Positions 55,863 through 63,217 of a stretch of DNA of 64,000 bases are shown in pieces (positions within the stretch are counted from its first letter, which is position 1; each line of letters opens with the position of its first letter). The position numbers and the translations under genes are program-made. The notes below the pieces were generated by a model, which did not search any database, was not told the DNA's origin, and saw nothing but the letters and a program-made list of their open reading frames with translations. Source of the stretch: Gammaproteobacteria bacterium (lineage in GTDB: Bacteria; Pseudomonadota; Gammaproteobacteria; Steroidobacterales; Woeseiaceae); assembly GCA_029865385.1 (NCBI GenBank), contig JAOUGX010000005.1, forward strand, positions 1 through 64,000, written 5' to 3'.

Positions 55863-56305
55863 CAGCGGTTTCCGGTATACAAAACGGTATCGCCGACGGA
55901 TACTGGACCGCCACGCAGCACCCGGCAACAGACGCCGCCGCGCCAATCCGGTTTCAAGGCCGTGGTCAGACCAGCGCACTGCTCATCCATGCGGAAGCAG
56001 GGATCCGTCTCCCCGGTCACCTGCAGCCGGACCTCGCCAATGCTTAACTCTCCGCCGATCTCTTTCGGCAATTCAACGCCTTCCACCAGCAGGTTGGCTC
56101 GACGCACGGTCCAGGGAACGGTCTTGCCGAGCTCTTTACAAACCTGCCGCCAGACATCGGCGGAGATTACCGTAACCTGGCGTTTGCCGGGCTTGCCGCG
56201 ATAATCGAGCGCGACACCAGTCTCGTCCGTGATTTCAGCTTCTTGCAGCGTTTGCATCTCGCCGCGCTTCTTGTCGCGCCGCGCGATTCCGACCAACCGA
56301 CCCAT
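55862..56305 (-). CDS. MOSC domain protein
   Basis: This 147-residue single MOSC domain (molybdenum cofactor sulfurase C-terminal type) has MGRLVGIARRDKKRGEM, the LDYRGKPGKRQVTVIS stretch and a Cys in ETDPCFRMDEQC that would bind metal or sulfur carrier. MOSC proteins deliver sulfur or reduce N-hydroxylated substrates; this one's partner is unknown. ATG 56305 was chosen because it gives the family start; the frame is open for 15 residues more. It is the first gene of the operon that leads to lemA. Confidence 0.88.
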   Translation of the reverse strand: MGRLVGIARRDKKRGEMQTLQEAEITDETGVALDYRGKPGKRQVTVISADVWRQVCKELGKTVPWTVRRANLLVEGVELPKEIGGELSIGEVRLQVTGETDPCFRMDEQCAGLTTALKPDWRGGVCCRVLRGGPVSVGDTVLYTGNR

Positions 56306-56370
56306 GACAGCCCCCCCAAAATCGAATTTGGGAACATTGTATCGAATCATTGCCGACAGCGATCGATGAT

Positions 56371-56436
56371 GTCGCCTGCGGTGCAGGCTCCTACGAGTCT
56401 TCTATTGCCGTTGTAGGAGCCTGCATTGCAGGCGAC
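56371..56436. repeat. REPIN-like palindrome, copy 2
   Basis: Two arms (56371-56394 and 56413-56436) pair except for two central bases in the hairpin tip and are separated by 18 bases, the same spacer length as copy 1 at 41349-41414. It lies between the divergent MOSC gene start and the DUF3570 gene stop. Confidence 0.85.
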
Positions 56437-56450
56437 CTGCGAACGCCAAA

Positions 56451-57587
56451 TCAGTACCAGAAAGAAAAGAAAAGCTGGAAGACGTTGGCTTTCAGGGAAT
56501 AGAGGGGCTCTTCACCGACCGGTGCGGTGCTGGTCAGGTCGCGGAACTCATGGTAATCGACCATCAGGTGGTCTAGCGACGCCGTTACCGACCCTTTCTC
56601 GATGAAATTCCAGCCACGACTCAGGAACTCGTAGCTCGCCGAAAATCGCAGGGTGTGGCTGGTGAGGGGACTGAGCTCCTTGTCGCGACCACGGAAGTTG
56701 GTCGCTTCCGATCGGGAGAAAAGATCCCTGAAAAAATGTGCCCCGGTCTGATCGTGGTAACGGTATTTGCCGGTGAATGTCCACGGGCCCATCGGATGCA
56801 CATAAGTAACTGCTGCGGTATGCGATGTGATGTCCCAGGTGTCGCCAAAAAAACGGTACTCACCCTGTAGCGCAGCACGCCATGGCATGTAATAACGCGC
56901 GCGAAGACCGACAGCGCTGGTTGTGCGTGTATGCGGATAAAGCTCGGGTTCGTACGCGTAACCGGCGGGACTGCCGGAATCGGCGTATCGCACAGACCGG
57001 TACGGATTGTTCAGAAAGCCTTCGTCAGTGATGACCTCGAAATTGACGCTGGTGATCAGGTTGCGCGTCATGATCTGCGTCAAACTCATGCCGTAATGCT
57101 GACGCGTGTTATCGCGGGAAAAAGCCGGATCGTCGGAACGACCGACGATATCGTCGCCGAAAGCGTAACTCAGCGTCAGCGTCGTCAGGTCGCCGAACAT
57201 GTCCTGGCTCACGCTCAAATTGTAGGTCGTCGCATCGAAATCCGACTCCACGCTACTGGTATAGCCGGCTGACATTGTCGTGTTGCCGCGAAGGTAGTCC
57301 ATCGACAGCGAGTACTGAGTGCGCTCTTCGGTATACGGGCTGGCCGTGGTGATGACATCAATCGATGCGGAGCTGACCATATCGACGTAGTAGTTGGCCG
57401 CAAACGAGACGCTCTTGCCGACCTGCTTTCGTACCAATACGGACGGACCGTCAATAGTGACTCCACCGCCGGTGTATTGATGGTAGAGAATATCGGTGCG
57501 GTCCTCGGGCAATACGCCGGACACGGCCGAGCGATTGATCGCGAAGATCAGCAGCAGTACGGAATAGACGATACGTTGCAGTTTCAT
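56451..57587 (-). CDS. DUF3570 outer-membrane barrel protein
   Basis: This 378-residue protein has a signal peptide (MKLQRIVYSVLLLIFAINRSAVSG) and then repeated amphipathic strands with aromatic girdles (e.g. YSLSMDYLRGNTTMSAGY, RYYMPWRAALQGEYRFFG). It ends in FQLFFSFWY, with a terminal aromatic residue as expected for BAM-inserted barrels. It matches the DUF3570 family, known to neighbour DUF4266; function unknown. It starts 23 bases after the DUF4266 stop and is last in a five-gene envelope operon. Confidence 0.88.
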   Translation of the reverse strand: MKLQRIVYSVLLLIFAINRSAVSGVLPEDRTDILYHQYTGGGVTIDGPSVLVRKQVGKSVSFAANYYVDMVSSASIDVITTASPYTEERTQYSLSMDYLRGNTTMSAGYTSSVESDFDATTYNLSVSQDMFGDLTTLTLSYAFGDDIVGRSDDPAFSRDNTRQHYGMSLTQIMTRNLITSVNFEVITDEGFLNNPYRSVRYADSGSPAGYAYEPELYPHTRTTSAVGLRARYYMPWRAALQGEYRFFGDTWDITSHTAAVTYVHPMGPWTFTGKYRYHDQTGAHFFRDLFSRSEATNFRGRDKELSPLTSHTLRFSASYEFLSRGWNFIEKGSVTASLDHLMVDYHEFRDLTSTAPVGEEPLYSLKANVFQLFFSFWY

Positions 57588-57610
57588 GTCCTGTTTCGAT
57601 AGGAAGTTTG

Positions 57611-57853
57611 CTAGTTGCAACCGCAGCCGCCGCCAGCGCTGCCTTCGGCGCCTCGCGCGCCTTCGCGTGCCTCGTAAACGTGCTGAATGTAGGAGGTCGA
57701 TACCGGGTCAGCGTCGAGGAACATGATCGGATCCGCAAGGCGGTCACGCTCATATGGCTTTACCCAGGGTTCAATGCCCCCGCAGGCCGACAGCCCCAGC
57801 GTCAGCAGGACGGCGGCGCCAGTGCGCAAAATCGGATTTTTTCTCATATTCAT
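57611..57853 (-). CDS. DUF4266 Cys-rich lipoprotein
   Basis: This 80-residue lipoprotein has a signal LTLGLSACGG (lipid Cys24). The mature part reads WVKPYERDRLADPIM, the DUF4266 hallmark, and ends GGGCGCN, where two cysteines could bind metal, form a disulfide or hold a cofactor. The family's role is unknown; it almost always pairs with DUF3570 genes, as here. Confidence 0.9.
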   Translation of the reverse strand: MNMRKNPILRTGAAVLLTLGLSACGGIEPWVKPYERDRLADPIMFLDADPVSTSYIQHVYEAREGARGAEGSAGGGCGCN

Positions 57854-57900
57854 ACTCCAAGCTTATCCCGGGCGTTTGCACCGGAACCGTGAACCCTGCC

Positions 57901-58587
57901 TCAGAAGAACATGGTCACGCCCACGTGAGCCTCCAGGTTGTGCGTGGTCTTTTCCTCGCCGAGCAGGTCGATGTCGTAGAGGTGATCCCTGAAATCGAAA
58001 TGAAAGGCGACCGAATCGTTGAATAGAAAGCGATAGCCGACACCGAAATTGACGGTAAACCGGTCGTCGCCGGCAAAACGTGTCGAACCCAGCCCGCCGA
58101 TCAGATACAGGGCGTTGTTGTAGGCACGACCCTCGCCGATGAATACCTCACCTGGAAGGATGTTGTAGCCGAGGTTCAGGTTGTAATACGTGTACTGGCG
58201 GTCCGAGTCGGACAGCAAAGGCGCACCGCCGCTCAGGATTTCGAAACTGGTCAGCCCTGCTTTCGTCTGTCCGGCCGTGCCTTCAACGAAGAACCCTTCG
58301 GTAACGTGGTAGGCAATCCGGGCTCCGTAGACGAAATCGGAGCCAAAGTCCTCGATACTCAGAACACCGACAAACGCACCGATCTCGAAGTCCTCGGTAT
58401 CGATCTTGGGCTCCTTGACCTTGCGACGCTCTACCTCGGGCTCGATCACCTGCCCCTGTGGCAGCTCCGCGGGCGGAGGTGCCGATTTGTCGCCGCGGCC
58501 GAACAGGCTCTTTGTAGCAGCACAGCCCGACAGCGTAAGCGCTATCATTGGCAGCACTAGAAAAAGAACGCGAAACCGGCTTTCCAT
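57901..58587 (-). CDS. Outer-membrane barrel lipoprotein
   Basis: This 228-residue protein has a lipoprotein signal (LTLSGC, lipid Cys22), a charged spacer (about 30-65) and about eight beta-strands with a GARIAYHVTEGFFVEG repeat style and a final VGVTMFF, a terminal-Phe barrel signature. It resembles the small 'outer membrane beta-barrel domain' proteins seen in myxobacteria and some gammaproteobacteria. Its ATG lies 31 bases inside the preceding SH3 gene, so translation is coupled. Confidence 0.8.
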   Translation of the reverse strand: MESRFRVLFLVLPMIALTLSGCAATKSLFGRGDKSAPPPAELPQGQVIEPEVERRKVKEPKIDTEDFEIGAFVGVLSIEDFGSDFVYGARIAYHVTEGFFVEGTAGQTKAGLTSFEILSGGAPLLSDSDRQYTYYNLNLGYNILPGEVFIGEGRAYNNALYLIGGLGSTRFAGDDRFTVNFGVGYRFLFNDSVAFHFDFRDHLYDIDLLGEEKTTHNLEAHVGVTMFF

Positions 58588-59345
58588 TCTTCTACTTCCT
58601 CGTTGTCGTCACGGCTCGTGAATACCACGTAGCTTTTGTACTCGGCTCTCAGGACGAAGCGCCGCGTCGCATATACGCGGAAGCCGGCTCCCACATGAGC
58701 AATCTGATCCGTTCGGTCCTCGCCCTGAATGATGGTCGACTTCGGGCTGGTGTGAATCACACCGGTTCCCAGAGTGAAAAACGGCGAAATCCGCCAGTCA
58801 GGCCAAGTCTCGTGAACCACGTTAACACTGCCCATCCAGCCGTTCGAAAAATTTCCCAAAATCTGTGAACCCCATACCTCTATCGAGACATTGGGGTTGA
58901 GCGAGTACCCGCCGTATACGGAAATAATGTTCGCGCCGCCGAAATCACCGGCGACGAGACCGGCCTCCCATTTTGCGTCGGTGAAGTCCTGTTGATTGGC
59001 CTGCGCGAAGCGTGTGGTTTCGCCGTCGGGCTGCAGCGTTTGTTCCATCTGTGCCCTGTCGACCCAGCCTTCCTTGCCGTCCGGGCCGCGGACCTTGTAC
59101 CAGTCCGTGCGCTGCGCCAAAACCTGGACGGTTTCGCCACGATCAATGATGTGAAATATCGGGTAGCCGCGACCCGGTCCGGTACGCATTTCCAGATAGG
59201 GATCGGCGACCGCAACGGTCTTGTACTCGTCGGCCTGAACAACTCCTGCGCTGATTGCCTGGGTCAGTACGACCAGGAGAGTCAGAAATGCAGATTTAAT
59301 TGATCGGGACGTCGAAAGGATTGTTGTAATATTGCGCTCCGACAT
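58557..59345 (-). CDS. SH3-domain protein with barrel-like C-terminal part
   Basis: This 262-residue protein has a signal peptide (SAFLTLLVVLTQAISAGVVQA), a bacterial SH3 domain (about 44-104, with YLEMRTGPGRGYPI, WYKVRGPDGKEGWV) and a C-terminal beta-rich part that ends KAGFAFFF, an outer-membrane barrel signature. SH3b domains bind peptidoglycan or peptides, so the protein might link murein and outer membrane. The ATG at 59345 has GGA eight bases upstream and is inside the preceding gene; ATG 59360 is possible too. The start is the least certain in this operon. Confidence 0.78.
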   Translation of the reverse strand: MSERNITTILSTSRSIKSAFLTLLVVLTQAISAGVVQADEYKTVAVADPYLEMRTGPGRGYPIFHIIDRGETVQVLAQRTDWYKVRGPDGKEGWVDRAQMEQTLQPDGETTRFAQANQQDFTDAKWEAGLVAGDFGGANIISVYGGYSLNPNVSIEVWGSQILGNFSNGWMGSVNVVHETWPDWRISPFFTLGTGVIHTSPKSTIIQGEDRTDQIAHVGAGFRVYATRRFVLRAEYKSYVVFTSRDDNEEVEEWKAGFAFFF

Positions 59346-62004
59346 CCAACCATTCCGCAATCAAGCGTTTCTCCGCGTCACTAAGATAACCATCGTGACT
59401 TTGACCCGCATTGAAGCGATTGAAGAATCGCCCCGATGCATTAGCGCCCGCTGTCGACATCGACGGATTTACGGTAACGGTGACCAGAATCGGATCGCCA
59501 TTGGCATCCACACCGTTTTGCACCAACCTGTCCTGCAGCGCGCCCATATTAAGCTCTTGTTCGTTATCGGGAAACAGCAATTCCCGATAAGAATTGAAGT
59601 GATCCGCCTCATCCGGCGAAATTCCATCCGTAAGATCCAGCTGACTCGCCGGCACCTGTGCCATGCCGGCGGCATCCAGCGGCGTATGACAGTTGGTGCA
59701 GTTGTTCGTAACCGGCAATCCGGTAACCGGGTCCAATACCGGCATTCCGGTCACCGGATCCAGTACCGTTCGATCTGCTCCCCACAACGGATGTATATGC
59801 ATCTCGTAGTTGATGACGATTCGGCAGTTCGACGACCACGCCTGCGTAATGCAGTTAAGCGACGTGGGTGGCGGTGTCGTCAGATCCACGTAGGAATAGC
59901 GGAATGAAGTGTCTTTCAGACGGCCGGCAGCGACTTCCTCTGTCCAGACGTCATCGTATTCGATGTCCATCGACGGCTCGATGGAGGAGCACTGGTTGAC
60001 GTTATCGGCACAGGTGATGCGAGCACGCACCTCAGCCATCGTCTCGCCGATCTCGCCCACAAACCACATCGGCTCGGTATTTGGAAACTCGACGCCGGCA
60101 GTCGGTGCGCCAGCGTAGGCCGAATCGAATGCATCGTAACGGCCGTGGGAAACGCCACTCTGTGCCACGTGACAGCCGTTGCACTCGAGCAACTGTCCGG
60201 GGCGCAATTGAATCCAGTTCTGATGCCGGGCAGTGATACGCCGCCCGTTGCCATCGAGAACGCTGACCCACAGCGCGACGTTGGCCGGGACTTTCATCAT
60301 GACCGAACCGTCCGGCTCGATCATCGAATAGCCGACGATCTCTTTCATGCCCTGGGCCAGATCGCGGCCGAACGCCGTATTGTCCAGGTCGAGCAGGTCC
60401 TCGTCGGGAAGCGACACGGCCTTTTCGACCCGCAGGAAACGTGCCGGCCGCTGCGCAGCGGTCGTCTGGGCCGGGTCGGCCATCGTCGGAATGTCGACAA
60501 TTGCTCCGCCGTCAAAATCGTACACGCTGCGAATGCTCAGAACGGCCGCGGCTTCCGCTGCCAGGTTCTGATCGGCGTCAAAGCGATTCTCGGTGTCGAG
60601 AATGACAGGAGGCGCCGGACGCGGATCGGCCGAAACGACTTCGGTGTACATGAAACCGACTTCGGGCGGCACGATGGGCAATTGCGTGTTGTCACGCGGG
60701 TCGTAAATCCAGATGCCGTAAGTCGGATCCGCTTCTTCGAGGAGCGGGTTTGCAAGGTTCGTAGCCGTGCACGGATAGTAAACTGCGGGCACCGGCGGCG
60801 CGTTCGGGTCGACGATGTCGGTCAAACTGCACTGCGTCCAGCTGACCATCATTCGGCCCGTGCCATCCTGTATCGGATAAACGGAGCTGTAACGACCACC
60901 CGGGGATGGCACACCAGGGACGGTCGACACGTTGACGATAGTCGCACGCTGCTGCGCCGGACCCGTCATGCCGGGATTGTCTTTGGTCGGCTGGGTGTTT
61001 TCCAGATACACCGGCGTGTCAATGACCATGATGTCGCCACCGCCGCCGGTATCGGTGAATGGCCTTACCAGGGCCATGATGCGGCCGTCTTCGAGTTCGC
61101 GTGGTTGCACGAATTGAATAACCTGGCCGTTAGTGCCGGTATTGTGACTGTTCTGACCGTACAGCATCTCCATCTGAGAACCGTCCGGATTCATGCGGTA
61201 GATGTTTACAGCGTTGTTCCTGGCGGCGTGATCCCAACGGCTGAAGACCACCTGGCCATTCGACAGGACCGACGCATCGAAGTCGTGCGACTGGTTGTAG
61301 GAAACCTGTTCAATGCTCGTGCCGTCCGAATTCATTACGTGCAGCACAAAGGCCGGCTCGTTCTGATCTTCATCCTCGGCGGGAAACTGCGGCTTGCCCT
61401 CGTCCAGCAATACGGCGTTCGAACGAAGCTGCCGCGTTGATGAAAAAATGATACGGCCGTCTGGAAGGTACTTAGGCCCGATGTCGTGGCCGATTTCGGC
61501 AGTCAGATCCGACGCAATGACACGCCGCAACACGCCGGTTTCGAAGCTATATTCCCAGATGTTCCAGGTCGGCTGGCCGGGATCGTCCAGTGCAAGGCCC
61601 AGGTCGACCGGGCCGCGCATCGCAAACAGCAGCGTACTGCCATCATAGGCGATTTCCAGATCACGGACGGCTCCAAGTCCCTGGGTGATGGCTTCCGTAA
61701 TATTGACATCAAGCGCGCTCGGCGAGGCGCGATCACGGAAATAGACGTCTGCACCGAAGTTGAAAGTGACGAGTTCGCGAACGTCGGTTTGCATGAACTC
61801 ACCCTGATCGTCTACAGGCAGCGGTGCCTTTACATAGGCGATCGGGAAATCGATGATGACCGGGTCCGGCCGCTGGCCATTGCCGAGCTGCACGCCTTCT
61901 CCGCTTTCACAACCGGCAAACAGAAATAACGCAGCAATGAGTGCAAATATTCGCACGCCGCGTTGTTTCGATTCATCCATGATATTTTGCGATTGCATAG
62001 CCAT
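59296..62004 (-). CDS. HzsA-like diheme propeller lipoprotein
   Basis: This 902-residue protein has a lipoprotein signal (ALFLFAGC, lipid Cys32), a beta-propeller with WD40-like/TolB-like repeats (about 110-390, e.g. GHDIGPKYLPDGRIIFSSTR), a middle domain with a first c-type heme site CNGCH at 608-612, and a C-terminal domain with a second heme site CTNCH at 769-773. The arrangement recalls the alpha subunit of hydrazine synthase, but hydrazine chemistry is not implied. A 9-residue tandem repeat LDPVTGMPV / LDPVTGLPV sits just before the second heme. ATG 62004 has GAGG eight bases upstream; an ATG at 62052 is also in frame. It is first in the five-gene envelope operon. Confidence 0.82.
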   Translation of the reverse strand: MAMQSQNIMDESKQRGVRIFALIAALFLFAGCESGEGVQLGNGQRPDPVIIDFPIAYVKAPLPVDDQGEFMQTDVRELVTFNFGADVYFRDRASPSALDVNITEAITQGLGAVRDLEIAYDGSTLLFAMRGPVDLGLALDDPGQPTWNIWEYSFETGVLRRVIASDLTAEIGHDIGPKYLPDGRIIFSSTRQLRSNAVLLDEGKPQFPAEDEDQNEPAFVLHVMNSDGTSIEQVSYNQSHDFDASVLSNGQVVFSRWDHAARNNAVNIYRMNPDGSQMEMLYGQNSHNTGTNGQVIQFVQPRELEDGRIMALVRPFTDTGGGGDIMVIDTPVYLENTQPTKDNPGMTGPAQQRATIVNVSTVPGVPSPGGRYSSVYPIQDGTGRMMVSWTQCSLTDIVDPNAPPVPAVYYPCTATNLANPLLEEADPTYGIWIYDPRDNTQLPIVPPEVGFMYTEVVSADPRPAPPVILDTENRFDADQNLAAEAAAVLSIRSVYDFDGGAIVDIPTMADPAQTTAAQRPARFLRVEKAVSLPDEDLLDLDNTAFGRDLAQGMKEIVGYSMIEPDGSVMMKVPANVALWVSVLDGNGRRITARHQNWIQLRPGQLLECNGCHVAQSGVSHGRYDAFDSAYAGAPTAGVEFPNTEPMWFVGEIGETMAEVRARITCADNVNQCSSIEPSMDIEYDDVWTEEVAAGRLKDTSFRYSYVDLTTPPPTSLNCITQAWSSNCRIVINYEMHIHPLWGADRTVLDPVTGMPVLDPVTGLPVTNNCTNCHTPLDAAGMAQVPASQLDLTDGISPDEADHFNSYRELLFPDNEQELNMGALQDRLVQNGVDANGDPILVTVTVNPSMSTAGANASGRFFNRFNAGQSHDGYLSDAEKRLIAEWLDVGAQYYNNPFDVPIN

Positions 62005-62763
62005 TTCCATTACCTCGATACTCAAATGTGAGTGCGGATCAGTTCTCCGCAATCATCGAGCCAGCCTGAATCTCGCCGCGGCTTCCCTAACCGCTTTGAT
62101 TTCAGGAATCGACGCGCACTACTCCGACATTTAAGTAATGTGTAATAGTGGACGCCGGGCACCCGACATACCGTTAACGCGATCACAAAAGGCCCGGCTT
62201 CCCGACACTTACGATTGGCAGGCCGTGACCAGCGTCACATCGCGTAAGTCGCGCAGCGTGTCGAACACTTACTATTCGCCGACGATGGCTGCTAATAGGG
62301 CTGGAGTATAGGAAACCGAAACGATCAATGTAATGTCTCGAAAGTACGACAGTACGCAAAGTTAAGTTGTGAATTTGCATATTGCCGCTATGCGAGATGC
62401 TGCTCCTTTCGTTTCTATTTCTGAACCTATTCCTCTACACGTATGACTTCGAGAAAAGGTTCCCTGACATTTTTTCTGCCGACAGCATCTGCAGAGAACG
62501 TTGTTGCGATTTCGTTTCGATGACGCAACAAAATTATCGAGGCGTTCCTTCAGCAGCTTCCGAAGATGTTGCAACACTGTCACGAGTTGACGTTTCTGTC
62601 TGCTATCGGCGACAGCGTCGCGACCCTTAATAATCAGCCGTTTGTGAATTGGGGTGTTCGCCTGTGTGCGGTTCGTACGACAGTCACTTGACATATAGTG
62701 ATACACGACGGCTCGACGAATGAAACTGTATATGATTGTTTCTAAACAAGTAATTGGACGTTT

Positions 62764-62778
62764 TCGGACAACATCCGA
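62764..62778. promoter_or_regulatory. Palindrome upstream of the sigma-54 element
   Basis: TCGGA-CAACA-TCCGA is a five-base inverted repeat that ends four bases before the -24 element; it might be a binding site for an activator or repressor. Confidence 0.3.
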
Positions 62779-62782
62779 ATAC

Positions 62783-62798
62783 TGGCACAGCACTTGCT
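62783..62798 (+). promoter_or_regulatory. Sigma-54 (-24/-12) promoter
   Basis: TGGCAC-AGCAC-TTGCT matches the RpoN consensus TGGCAC-N5-TTGC(A/T) exactly, with the GG and GC pairs ten bases apart. Transcription would start near 62810 and run into the unknown secreted-protein gene, leaving a leader of about 400 bases. It needs an activator ATPase of the NtrC type, which is not in the window. Confidence 0.7.
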
Positions 62799-63217
62799 TC
62801 ATACAGTGCAGATCGAGGGCAACGTTTGCCGCGAGCTTTGGACGAAACCAGGACTGTGAATGCATTCACGGTGATTTTTTCAAGACTCAGGCAAGATCTT
62901 TGATGTAAGTCCACCTGTCGACTGACAGATGTTCAAGGAAGAAACACGAACAACAGGGACTTCTGAAAAGGGCAAGGTCTCACCGCTTATCTAAGGTGCG
63001 ACCACGCAAAGCAACCGATCGTATGGCCGGCACATGATGTCGGTCAGATAGACAGCGGGGCTACCAGGAGAAAGGTGGACACGTCAGTAAGCTGACATTC
63101 AATCCTTCCCCCTAATAGTCCTCGTGATGACAAGTCGGCCCTTCGCTACTCGGGTTCGAGAACGTCTTCCGCTGTTTCGACATTGTTTTGATCGTATTGG
63201 TCATGAGCAGGAACGCT

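Larger units (their letters stand above)
62053..63217. other. Long divergent intergenic region with sigma-54 element and direct repeats
   Basis: This 1165-base stretch has no convincing gene. From 62300 to 62950 it is visibly richer in A and T than the flanking genes. It holds a 12-base imperfect direct repeat ACACTTAC[G/T]ATT at 62205-62216 and 62265-62276, exactly 60 bases apart, and a sigma-54-type promoter at 62783-62798, detailed separately. Small frames on both strands (62362-62865, 62382-62630, 62720-62908) lack motifs and ribosome sites. Confidence 0.5.

Noticed and set aside
60145-61440. 431-codon open frame antisense to the HzsA-like gene
   Set aside because: It is Arg/His-rich, without motifs, and mirrors a well-supported cytochrome gene.
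62362-62865. 167-codon frame on the minus strand in the long intergenic region
   Set aside because: There is no ribosome site, no motif and unusual composition; it covers the sigma-54 element.
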